Positions 1 through 6,331 of a stretch of 7,263 nt of DNA are shown here, in pieces. The first letter of the stretch is position 1, and each line of letters starts with the position of its first letter. The stretch is from positions 1-7,263 of the forward strand of contig JASHUH010000493.1 in assembly GCA_030040115.1 (NCBI GenBank), given 5' to 3'. The notes beneath the pieces are model-generated. The model was not told the origin of the DNA. It was given only the letters and a program-made list of their open reading frames with translations, and ran no database searches. The stretch is from Acidobacteriaceae bacterium (GTDB lineage Bacteria > Acidobacteriota > Terriglobia > Terriglobales > Acidobacteriaceae). The translations under genes were made by a program, and so were the position numbers.

Positions 1-324
1 AAGCTCTACCGCCCCCGCTTTAGCAGAGTTTGTTCTCAGAGAGCGCGATGTGTCATATCCGAACAAATCCCGCTCCAGAGCATCTGCGGCGGTCGCTGCG
101 CAGTTCAGTTTTAGGAATGGCCCCTCGCGTCGGTCGGAATGGCAATGAAGGAACTTCGCCACCAACTCTTTGCCGGTTCCCATTTCGCCCTGAATGAGCA
201 CGGGAGAGTCGACATGGAGGATCGCGTCGATGCTCGCACGCACCTCCTGCATCGCAGCAGTCCTGCCGAAGATAACGGACTCCTTCGGCAAGTCCGCCAG
301 ATCGATATGAAGGTTTTCGGCCAT
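1..324 (-). CDS. Sigma-54 activator-type AAA+ protein lacking the GAFTGA loop (partial)
   Basis: The 108 visible residues are the N-terminal part of a bacterial enhancer-binding-protein AAA+ domain; the gene continues beyond the left edge. Visible elements, numbered from the ATG at 324: an ESVIFGRTAAMQ entry segment (about 15-26), Walker A GEMGTGKE (46-53), the PFLKLNCAA segment (69-77) and RDLFGYD (85-91). No sensory or receiver domain precedes the AAA+ core. In the family, LFGH is followed closely by GAFTGA, the loop that touches sigma-54. Here an ungapped comparison with the neighbouring activator puts SRSLRT (93-98) at that place, while G106 and E109-equivalent positions further on still align. 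ATP binding looks possible, but direct sigma-54 remodelling is doubtful. An in-frame ATG at 378 exists, but it lies inside the -12 element of a sigma-54 promoter, so 324 (preceded by AAGGA at short spacing) is preferred. Walker B, sensors and any HTH are outside the window. Confidence 0.85.
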   Translation of the reverse strand, partial: MAENLHIDLADLPKESVIFGRTAAMQEVRASIDAILHVDSPVLIQGEMGTGKELVAKFLHCHSDRREGPFLKLNCAATAADALERDLFGYDTSRSLRTNSAKAGAVEL

Positions 325-373
325 TTTCCTTGCGTGACCTTCTTCGGCTTCCCAGCTGCCTACATCGGAGTAA

Positions 374-389
374 TGCATGTATCTTGCCA
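374..389 (-). promoter_or_regulatory. Sigma-54 (-24/-12) promoter
   Basis: The minus strand reads TGGCAAG-ATAC-ATGCA, against the sigma-54 consensus TGGCACG-N4-TTGCW: 10 of 12 defined positions match. The essential GG (388/387) and GC (376/375) have exactly the required 10 bp between them. Transcription would begin near 363, leaving a leader of about 39 nt before the ATG at 324. Found by eye; a genome-scale matrix scan was not possible. A 10/12 match with correct spacing directly upstream of a gene of this family is unlikely to be chance, but it is not proof. Confidence 0.6.
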
Positions 390-819
390 AAATCCCCACT
401 CACCGATAGCAGGGTCCCCGGCGGTGCTTTCGTTGATGGTCTTGGAGTTATGCCATCGTGTCTGACATGAACCCCAATTGCGGAAGATCCTTTGACTTTG
501 ATTCGTTCTTTCAGTCTGCAAGCTTTTGCACACTGTTACCACTGGCATGCACACTACGCCGTCTTACCGGTGCAGATCTATTCGCAAATTGGCGGCGATC
601 TCGTACAACAACACCAATGGCTCGCCCTCCGGATGGGGCGACTCGCATCTCGAGTTCAAGATGTGGGCGAGATCGTCTCGCACGGCTAAGCCATTGACAC
701 GTAACATTGGATTTTGCGATAGGGGCGAGTTAGCGATGCGACTGGCATCCAGCCACGTCCAGAGCATTTCACTCCAACGTGATGAAGGCCGCATCAAAGA
801 TGAGAGGACAATCTCCCCA
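379..819. other. Intergenic region between two regulators, with one coding-like short ORF
   Basis: This 441-bp gap separates two minus-strand regulator genes. Besides the sigma-54 promoter and possible activator sites, it holds a minus-strand reading frame from an ATG at 794 to a stop at 564 (76 residues). Its C-terminal part (for example HILNSRCESPHPEGEPLVLL) has mostly G or C at third codon positions, as a real or once-real gene would. No ribosome binding site precedes it, it overlaps the candidate activator sites at its 3' end, and I recognise no family, so it is not called as a gene. It could be a remnant or chance. A partial IHF-like core (AATCAA on the minus strand, about 499-504) lies between the repeats and the promoter but lacks the TTR half. 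Confidence 0.4.
517..555. promoter_or_regulatory. Candidate upstream activator sites (TGCACACT pair)
   Basis: On the plus strand TGCACACT occurs at 527-534 and again at 548-555, exactly 21 bp apart (about two helical turns, so on the same face of the DNA). The first copy is part of a short dyad, TGCAA-GCTT-TTGCA (517-530), and a further TGCA lies at 571-574. The pair sits about 165-190 bp upstream of the predicted sigma-54 start near 363, a usual distance for enhancer-binding-protein sites. The role is inferred from position and symmetry. The complete activator encoded at 820-2325 is the obvious candidate to bind here. Confidence 0.35.
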
Positions 820-2325
820 CTAACTCCTATTGCGTTGTGCGGTGTAACTGATATGCGACTGTTCCTGGAAAGCTCCGCCGCCGCCGGGAGTAAGGCGATG
901 CTGTTGAATCTTATAAAGCAGCGCCCGGTAGCTGATATTGAGAGAGCGAGCGGCATGGCGGCGGTTCCATCCGGAGACTTCGAGCGCATCCTGAATCATC
1001 TTTGCTTCAGTTCGCTCCTTCACGTCGCGAACAACCGATTTCATGCCTGATCGATGCGAGAATTCGTCCCCCGAAGCCAGATAAGCGTTGCCTTTGGTCC
1101 GAGCGATCTTCGCCTCTAATTCTCGAAGCGCTGCATCCGGATCGCGTATGATAATTGCCCGCATCACAAAATTGTGCAATTCGCGCAGATTTCCGGGCCA
1201 GTCGTAGCGTAAGGCAGCGTCTAAGAGAGGTGAAGGAAACTTGCTGTTCAATCCGTTCTTTATTCCCGTGGGTGCGCGGCGCATGGTTTCGTCGATAAGG
1301 TAAGGAATCTCGTCGCGCCGCTCCCGCAGAGGAGGGATATTAAGAGTAAAGACACTCAGGCGGTAATAAAGATCTTCACGAAACGTCTTTTCGAGCAAGG
1401 CGCTGTCCATTTGGATGTTTGTCGCCGCGAGAACCCTCACATCGACAGTCGTGCTTTCTTGTCCGCCAAGACGCGTAAATTGGCCGTCCTGCAAGACATG
1501 GAGAAGCTTCGCCTGCATCTGGACGCCCATCTCGCCAATCTCATCGAGGAGAAGAGTGCCGCCGTTTGCCTGTTCGAACTTCCCCGGACGATCCTTAATG
1601 GCTCCCGTGAATGCTCCTTGCTTGTGTCCGAAGAGCTCGCTTTCGAGTAAATCCGCCGGCAAGGCTGCGCAGTTAACCTTGAGAAATCTCCTTTGAGAAC
1701 GTTGCGAATGTTTATGGATCAGGCGCGCAATGATTTCCTTGCCGGTGCCGCTCTCACCTAATATCAGGACATTCACGTCGGCGTCGGCAAGTAACTTCAC
1801 CTGCCGGTAAATCTCAAGCATTTTCGGGGATGCAGAGAGGAAGAAACTGCCCTCGGCGAGTTCTTCGATGTAGGGAGCAGAAACCGCTTCTCTTGAACCA
1901 TACGATTTGGCTGAAGCAGACCCCGCGGGTTCATCGACGAGCTCGTCCTGAGCATCCGGGCGGTTCAAGTCATCAACCATTGTGTCAAGATCGTCGAGAG
2001 TGATCGGCATAGTCAGAAAGCGACGAACACCAAGCTCGATAGCCTCTTGCCGCAGCCCATGCTCGCTTCTCGCGATCACCATCCAGGTCCGGTCCACAGG
2101 CGCGACCCGCAGCAGCTCGCGATATTGAGCGCTCTCATATGAATTTTTGGGAGGGAAATCGACGATCAAGACGTCCGGGTCAAGGCGATTGCTCAGGAGC
2201 AGTTGAGCTTGGGGGCACCCATTCGCCTCGATCACCCGGTGGCCCGCCGAGACAAATAGCGTCTTGATCTGCAGGCGTGTTTCAGGATTCTGAATTAGGG
2301 TTAGAACAAGCAGAAATGGGTTCAC
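820..2325 (-). CDS. Sigma-54-dependent transcriptional activator with pseudo-receiver domain
   Basis: A 501-residue NtrC-type activator that would use ATP hydrolysis to open sigma-54 promoters. Numbered from the GTG start: receiver-like fold about 3-120; variable linker about 121-160; AAA+ core about 162-395 with Walker A GESGTGKE (190-197), intact GAFTGA (237-242), Walker B LLLDE (258-262), sensor I region VRVLAATN (296-303), FREDLYYRL with the arginine-finger region (315-323), and sensor II WPGNLREL (376-383); Fis-type HTH about 440-478 (NRRHAARSLNISYRALLYKI); then a 23-residue glycine-rich tail. The receiver keeps an aspartate at the phospho-acceptor position (D56, VLIVDF). It lacks the acidic pair after strand 1, and methionine (M106, TMPITLDD) replaces the conserved lysine, so ordinary phosphorylation is doubtful. 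GTG at 2325 is chosen because GAGGG lies 6 nt upstream; an ATG at 2352 would add nine residues without a good ribosome site. The next gene on this strand, 441 bp away, is a related protein. Confidence 0.93.
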   Translation of the reverse strand: MNPFLLVLTLIQNPETRLQIKTLFVSAGHRVIEANGCPQAQLLLSNRLDPDVLIVDFPPKNSYESAQYRELLRVAPVDRTWMVIARSEHGLRQEAIELGVRRFLTMPITLDDLDTMVDDLNRPDAQDELVDEPAGSASAKSYGSREAVSAPYIEELAEGSFFLSASPKMLEIYRQVKLLADADVNVLILGESGTGKEIIARLIHKHSQRSQRRFLKVNCAALPADLLESELFGHKQGAFTGAIKDRPGKFEQANGGTLLLDEIGEMGVQMQAKLLHVLQDGQFTRLGGQESTTVDVRVLAATNIQMDSALLEKTFREDLYYRLSVFTLNIPPLRERRDEIPYLIDETMRRAPTGIKNGLNSKFPSPLLDAALRYDWPGNLRELHNFVMRAIIIRDPDAALRELEAKIARTKGNAYLASGDEFSHRSGMKSVVRDVKERTEAKMIQDALEVSGWNRRHAARSLNISYRALLYKIQQHRLTPGGGGAFQEQSHISYTAQRNRS

Positions 2326-3091
2326 GTAGTTCCCTCGGCAAAAAGTCTTCACATGGCTTGCAGTCGCTCAGAAAATCATTGGCGCCGGCCGACCCGCCTC
2401 GACTGTTTTCTTTGGCGACTACCGGCAAATATCGTAGACGCTTCCACGTACCTGATGCACGCGACTTACAAGCTAACTTGAATTTCCTTCGTCCCCTTCG
2501 TGGTTCCCATTCAAATCCGGGAATCAATATGGGCACAATCACCGTGAAAGCTGGGCCTAAACCGAATGTTGTGGTATCGAATAACCTCGGATATGAGCCC
2601 ATGGTCGGTAACGCACACATATTGCCTTGCTGACGAGATACCCTCGCGCACTCAGCATGGCCAATCAAAAAGGGCGTCGGAAGTGGAACAGCGACGTGAA
2701 GTCGAATGGGCGATGCTTTTCTTCTTTTGAACGACGGCGCCGGTTGATCGTAAGACATTCTTACTGCTGACGGCGCTCCATGATGAAGACAGCAAACACC
2801 CGGGAGAAATACAAAACCAATCGGCGACAGAAACCCGTCCTTTCACAGGCCAAATTCAGAGAACGGGAAATCTGCCGCGTGAGTGGAAAACATTTCCCCT
2901 CGCAACGAACACGCAGGACTGAAGGGACACGGTTATCATGCGAGCTTGAACTCATCGTGTCAAGAGGCACTTTGGTAATCCGCCCAGGTAATCCTCAACA
3001 TTTGACTATAGTTATTGACGCGGTTGAGCATCGAGAACCATCGGGAAGTGACGTGAACTTCGCATTCGATTCTGTCAAAAGAAAGAACTAT

Positions 3092-3120
3092 AAGTGGGAA
3101 GCGTCACCCACTTTTGTGGG
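3092..3120. repeat. Overlapping competing hairpins
   Basis: AAGTGGG (3092-3098) can pair perfectly with CCCACTT (3107-3113) across an 8-nt loop. The same middle segment, CCCAC (3107-3111), can pair instead with GTGGG (3116-3120) across TTTT. The two stems exclude each other. An A-rich run (3126-3132) follows on the plus strand, which is a T run before the structure on the minus strand, so this is not a standard intrinsic terminator in either direction. It could be a copy of an interspersed intergenic repeat or part of a transcript end for the glycosidase gene, whose stop is about 245 bp away. Confidence 0.4.
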
Positions 3121-3248
3121 ATTCCAAAAAAATTAAACTAGAGCTAAAGGAAACCAGAAACGCTGTACCTAGCGAGGATCAGCGACGGTTGGCCGCTCCT
3201 TTTACCCAAGGAGTCAGAAGCCGCAGTTGGGAATCTCATCAACTTGGC

Positions 3249-3273
3249 GTCGCTTCGACTTCCCTCGAGCGAC
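3249..3273. other. Hairpin downstream of the glycosidase gene
   Basis: GTCGCT-T-CGA (3249-3258) pairs with TCGAGCGAC (3265-3273): nine base pairs with one bulged T and a CTTCCC loop. It begins about 90 nt after the glycosidase stop on the minus strand. No T run follows on either strand, so it may protect the 3' end of the message or be incidental. Confidence 0.25.
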
Positions 3274-3363
3274 GGAGACATTTCGCACCACCCGGGAGCC
3301 AAAACCACGGCTTCTACGGACCTTTATTGCGGGGCCCTGGCCTTCAATGCGTGGTGTTGTCCG

Positions 3364-5373
3364 CTACTCGATCGGCGTCGCAGCCAGCGTTAACACCTCG
3401 AACGGTTTCAGCATCAAATCTCGCACCCTGCCGGCATGCAGCTCAATGGAGGGCTTATCCCGATCCTCCGTCCAGGGACTGTGCGCGCGATAGAGGCGCG
3501 CTGAACCGGCGGGCAGCTCGAAAGCCTTGCCCACGTCAAGCACGTATGTCTGCGTCTGGTTGGAGGGATTCCGCAGCACGACAATCCCCTTTGCCGGAGT
3601 CCATGAGGCCCATCCATATACCTCGAGCTTCGCCGGATCGCCGCCGATCCAATGCGTATCCTTCAAGACCTGCGCATTTGCCCGCGACCACCGCGCCGAC
3701 TCCGCCAGAACATCCCAATCGTGCCTGGAGAGCAACGAGGGCGTGATGTACAGCTCCTGCAACTGGGTTCCGGAGCCGAAGTAGGCATGCACTTCGTCGG
3801 CGAAATCGCCGCCGGGATCGGTTTCGAGGTGCTGCGCCCGATCGCCATAGATGATTCCATGCAGCATAAGCGAATTGAGGGGAAACAGAGGTCCGGCCAT
3901 GACGATATGGTGGTAAACCTGCTCGTCGCGATAGGTGATCCACTTCTGCCGCCAGGTGCCCACGCCGTCGAAACTATGGTCGTCGCCGCCGCGCCAGATC
4001 GAGTCTGCATAACGAAGCCAGAACGGGGACGGCCAGGTTCCCGTGGTGAGATTGATGAAGATGCTCGGCTCCTGCTCTCGCAGCCGCCCGATCAGATGAA
4101 TGGCCGCGGAGAAGTCGCTGTCAAACAGGCTGCCGAGAAAAACCGTACTCACGTTGCCCGTGCCGTCAAACTTGAACTGGTTCACGCCGTATTTCTGGAT
4201 CATCATGAGGCAAGTTTGCTCGAAGTGTTCGTAATAGCGCGGCCCGGACAGCGCAAAGCCGCCATTCACTATTTCGTAGCCCGCCTGTTCGCCGGCGGCG
4301 ATCCGCTCCTTCTTTGCTTCTCCGTAGCCGCCCCACGGCGAGAGCCACACGCCGATGCCGAAACCGTACTTCTCCACCGCCTCGTGAATCTTGATAAATC
4401 CGTCGGGTAAGCCGGGATTGAATCCCCAAACCGAATGGGTGTTGTCCCAGCCGTCGTCGAAGAGAAAAGAGTCCATTTTCACGTGGCGCTCGCGCACCAG
4501 TTCTTCACCTAGAGCGTGGATCCGGTCCAGCACCTGGGCTTCGGCGTAGCGCCCGCCGAGGTCGTACCAGGTGTTGTAATGCAGAAATGTTCGATAGGGA
4601 TGCGCGCGCTCATTCTCGAGGTAAGCGAGGAAATCACGGCGCAATTGCCCCGGCGCGGCGACTCCGATGACGGACGAGTAGGAGATCGACCTGCCGGGTT
4701 CGAGCGGCAGCACGCGCTGGAGCGCCGAAGTGAGCCTGCCATTCGAAGCCTTACTCTCTGCAAGGGGAGACTCGAACGCGAAGAAAAAATTGCCCGCCAC
4801 CAAGGGCGAACCTCGGACCGCGCCCACGACGCGGGCTTCGGGGTAGATAAAGTCGAACATGCGCACGGCCGCGATCTTCGCCGGCTCGGAGCCCGCCTTG
4901 AGCGTCACCTCCTGGCGAAGATAGTGGGCGCCATCGCGCAGAATCGCACACCAGTGGGCCGTCAGTTCGCGGCCCGTCGCGCTGAGGTCGGCGCAAAGCT
5001 CGCGCGCGGGCACGTGTTCCGCTTGCCGCGAAGCCGCCGGCACGGGTGAAATCTGTGTTTCGACCGGCGCCGCGTCCAGTTTCATTTGCGAAGCCGCAAG
5101 CCGGCTGCCATCGTCGAACTGGAAGCTGAAAAGCTCGCCGGGGCGCAATACCGCTCCGCTGCTCAAATCGTCGATCTCAGCGACTCGCAGCGCGCCGCGC
5201 GACACGTCGAATCGGGCCGACAGGCGTGCATCGCGCAGCACGAATTGAGTTCTTGCACTCTGGGCCTTCGCCGCCCATCCACAAAAATGCGCAAAAACCA
5301 GGGCGAGCACCAAAGCCTTGCCCGTCGAAGTCCGTAAGGCTTCAAAGCCCATCCATCCCGGCTTGCTTTTCAT
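3364..5373 (-). CDS. Exported alpha-galactosidase-like glycoside hydrolase (clan GH-D type)
   Basis: A 669-residue secreted protein predicted to hydrolyse alpha-galactosides or related sugars. Numbered from the ATG at 5373: signal peptide 1-37 (basic start, hydrophobic KALVLALVFAHFCGW, likely cut after AKA); N-terminal beta-sandwich to about 250; a catalytic (beta/alpha)8 barrel about 260-530; a C-terminal beta domain to 669. Barrel motifs: YNTWYD (266-271), FDDGWD (305-310), GIGVWLSPWGG (339-349), KFDGTGN (401-407) and WRGGDD (460-465). By analogy with GH36/GH27, D403 would be the nucleophile and D464 or D465 the acid/base. The family call rests on these motifs; exact substrate and subfamily are open, as divergent members act on other linkages. 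An upstream in-frame TTG at 5430 lies in a terminator T run, so the ATG before the signal peptide is preferred. No ribosome site is evident; TACACT (5386-5381) seven bases before the ATG could be a -10 of a leaderless message, but no -35 accompanies it. GC content is higher than in the regulators to the left. Confidence 0.8.
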   Translation of the reverse strand: MKSKPGWMGFEALRTSTGKALVLALVFAHFCGWAAKAQSARTQFVLRDARLSARFDVSRGALRVAEIDDLSSGAVLRPGELFSFQFDDGSRLAASQMKLDAAPVETQISPVPAASRQAEHVPARELCADLSATGRELTAHWCAILRDGAHYLRQEVTLKAGSEPAKIAAVRMFDFIYPEARVVGAVRGSPLVAGNFFFAFESPLAESKASNGRLTSALQRVLPLEPGRSISYSSVIGVAAPGQLRRDFLAYLENERAHPYRTFLHYNTWYDLGGRYAEAQVLDRIHALGEELVRERHVKMDSFLFDDGWDNTHSVWGFNPGLPDGFIKIHEAVEKYGFGIGVWLSPWGGYGEAKKERIAAGEQAGYEIVNGGFALSGPRYYEHFEQTCLMMIQKYGVNQFKFDGTGNVSTVFLGSLFDSDFSAAIHLIGRLREQEPSIFINLTTGTWPSPFWLRYADSIWRGGDDHSFDGVGTWRQKWITYRDEQVYHHIVMAGPLFPLNSLMLHGIIYGDRAQHLETDPGGDFADEVHAYFGSGTQLQELYITPSLLSRHDWDVLAESARWSRANAQVLKDTHWIGGDPAKLEVYGWASWTPAKGIVVLRNPSNQTQTYVLDVGKAFELPAGSARLYRAHSPWTEDRDKPSIELHAGRVRDLMLKPFEVLTLAATPIE

Positions 5374-5425
5374 GCCGCCAAGTGTACATCCGGCGCCCTG
5401 GTTCCCGATGGCGTGGTCTCGCACC

Positions 5426-5457
5426 AACAAAAAGGCCCCTCCAGTTTCGGAGAGGCC
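5426..5457 (-). terminator. Intrinsic terminator of the YXWGXW gene
   Basis: On the minus strand GGCCTCTCC (5457-5449), loop GAAACT, and GGAGGGGCC (5442-5434) form a nine-base-pair stem with one G-U pair, followed directly by a T-rich run (TTTTTGTT). It lies about 60 nt after the stop of the small exported protein and about 50 nt before the glycosidase start. The two minus-strand genes are therefore most likely separate transcription units. Confidence 0.85.
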
Positions 5458-5515
5458 CGGCCGGCTTAACTATTGGCGCAAGCAGGCCGTGAAAAGCAGG
5501 TAGAGGAAGGTGGAA

Positions 5516-5839
5516 CTACCTGCGGAAACGATCAAAATGGCGCTCGGGAACCGGATGACGATAGAAATATCCGCCGCGCGCCGGGCCGACATAGCCGCGC
5601 ACGAACGGGTGGCCGAAGCGCACGCCCGCGCCGGAGAAATTCCAATAGCCGGGCACCCAATACCCATGGGCGTAATAGCCGGCGACCCAGACATAACCCG
5701 CGCCGGGGCTAGGGGGAACGTAAGCCGCCGGCCCGCCGACGTAGACTCCAAACTCAGCCGCCTGCGCGGGCGCTGCCGCCATGCCCAATGCACCCGCGGC
5801 GAGCGCCGCACCCAACATCCAATTCCGCATGCTGCCCAT
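5516..5839 (-). CDS. Exported YXWGXW-repeat protein
   Basis: A 107-residue protein with a signal peptide: short basic start MGSMRNW, an alanine-rich hydrophobic core, and cleavage expected after AQA near residue 27. The mature part is rich in Gly, Tyr and Pro and carries a pair of aromatic motifs, YVWVAGYY (49-56) and YWVPGYW (60-66), as in the YXWGXW/WXXGXW repeat family of small bacterial envelope proteins. A basic, aromatic C-terminus follows (RHPVPERHFDRFRR). The function of this family is not established; periplasmic or outer-surface location is inferred from the signal. GGAGG lies 4 nt before the ATG at 5839. A second ATG at 5830 would be 13 nt from it, so the first is chosen. A strong terminator follows, indicating a single-gene unit. 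Confidence 0.82.
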   Translation of the reverse strand: MGSMRNWMLGAALAAGALGMAAAPAQAAEFGVYVGGPAAYVPPSPGAGYVWVAGYYAHGYWVPGYWNFSGAGVRFGHPFVRGYVGPARGGYFYRHPVPERHFDRFRR

Positions 5840-6075
5840 AAACCCTCCATTCCAGCCGACCCTGGTTGCCTGGGCGGCTTCGGCGTGGTTCGATCGGCCC
5901 CCCTTGGCCGCTTTCCGAAACGCCGTTCATGTCCTTTGTAAACACCACGGTTTCAAAAGGTTGCGGCAGGCGCTCGAAAATAAATTGGCGCAACTTTTGG
6001 CGTATTTGGGGTTTATGGCGCGAGCCGATGAAGGCGGCGCCTGCCGTTGTGGGGGGCGCCGTCCTGGCGCAAAAG

Positions 6076-6099
6076 TAGCTAATATCCCCAAATTAGCTA
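6076..6099. promoter_or_regulatory. TAGCTAAT dyad, candidate operator
   Basis: TAGCTAAT (6076-6083) and its exact complement ATTAGCTA (6092-6099) are separated by 8 bp, giving a 24-bp dyad with half-site centres 16 bp apart. TAGCTAAT also recurs as a direct repeat at 6094-6101. This geometry suits a dimeric regulator. The nearest start is the exported YXWGXW gene, about 240 bp away on the minus strand, so the target is unclear. Confidence 0.35.
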
Positions 6100-6121
6100 A
6101 TCCGGCCCCACCCCCCTCCCC
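6086..6121 (-). other. G-rich tracts with quadruplex potential
   Basis: The minus strand carries G runs of 4, 6 and 4 separated by single bases (6118-6121, 6111-6116, 6106-6109) and a fourth run of 4 at 6086-6089, in the spacer of the TAGCTAAT dyad. A quadruplex using all four runs needs one long loop (16 nt). Structure formation is inference from base pattern only. Confidence 0.3.
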
Positions 6122-6159
6122 AAATTTATTTCGGCGTGCAAATCCAGCATTTTAATAGG

Positions 6160-6266
6160 CTTACGCGTAAGTGCATGAAAAGACATGTACTTGATTGCAT
6201 ATCTAAGAAAGCAAAGATATTACGGCGTTTTAATGGAAAATTTTGCACCGAAAAAGGTGCGTTTTT
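6160..6266 (+). ncRNA. Candidate structured small RNA
   Basis: An AT-rich stretch with consecutive potential stems: palindrome CTTACGCGTAAG (6160-6171); GTGCATG/CATGTAC (6171-6177 with 6184-6190, one G-U pair, loop AAAAGA); ATATCT/AGATAT (6199-6204 with 6215-6220); and GCACC/GGTGC (6245-6249 with 6256-6260) followed by GTTTTT. The series ends like an intrinsic terminator and lies far from any gene on this strand. The upstream promoter is weak by eye (TTTAAT near 6151 without a good -35), and no known RNA family is recognised. Confidence 0.22.
6245..6266 (+). terminator. Short terminator-like hairpin
   Basis: GCACC (6245-6249), loop GAAAAA, GGTGC (6256-6260), then G and five T. The five-base-pair stem is short. 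Flanking AAAA (6237-6240) could pair with the T run and lengthen it. It would end a plus-strand transcript from the structured region to its left. Confidence 0.4.
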
Positions 6267-6300
6267 GGGCTCTGGAAGTGGCGTGATTCTTGATGGATTG

Positions 6301-6331
6301 GCCCTCCTTGGCGCGAGAGGGCGAATTTTTT
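6301..6331 (+). terminator. Second terminator-like hairpin
   Basis: GCCCTC (6301-6306) pairs with GAGGGC (6317-6322) over a 10-nt loop, followed by GAA and six T (6326-6331). It is GC-rich with a good T run slightly offset from the stem. It lies 35 bp after the previous hairpin on the same strand, as in tandem terminators. Confidence 0.45.

Larger units (their letters stand above)
2326..3363. other. Geneless region of about 1 kb
   Basis: No reading frame here looks convincingly coding. The longest plus-strand one (2780-3136, 118 residues) has no ribosome binding site, starts with a basic low-information stretch and matches no family I know. Its second half (around LELIVSRGTLVIRPGNPQHL) reads somewhat more like protein, so a decayed gene cannot be excluded. 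The minus-strand frame at 2282-2758 has a composition unlike its neighbours and overlaps the activator start. The promoter of the activator ending at 820 must lie here, but no clear -35/-10 or -24/-12 element was found close to its start. Hairpins at 3092-3120 and 3249-3273 are listed separately. Confidence 0.6.

Noticed and set aside
694..722. TTGACA on the plus strand as a promoter inside the intergenic region.
   Set aside because: No acceptable -10 at 16-18 bp, and the only frame downstream is antisense to the activator gene.
2764..2780. A minus-strand GG-N10-GC match resembling a sigma-54 promoter (TGGAGCG...CAGCA).
   Set aside because: Only 8 of 12 positions match and it lies about 430 nt upstream of the activator start.
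2780..3136. A 118-residue plus-strand ORF as a gene.
   Set aside because: No ribosome site, no recognised family, basic low-information N-terminus; at most a remnant.
3652..4410. A 252-residue plus-strand ORF opposite the glycosidase.
   Set aside because: Antisense shadow of a clearly coding, GC-rich gene; composition shows no family features.
5986..6004. TGGCGCAACTTTTGGC as a plus-strand sigma-54 promoter.
   Set aside because: The GG to GC spacing is one base too long, which this promoter class does not tolerate.
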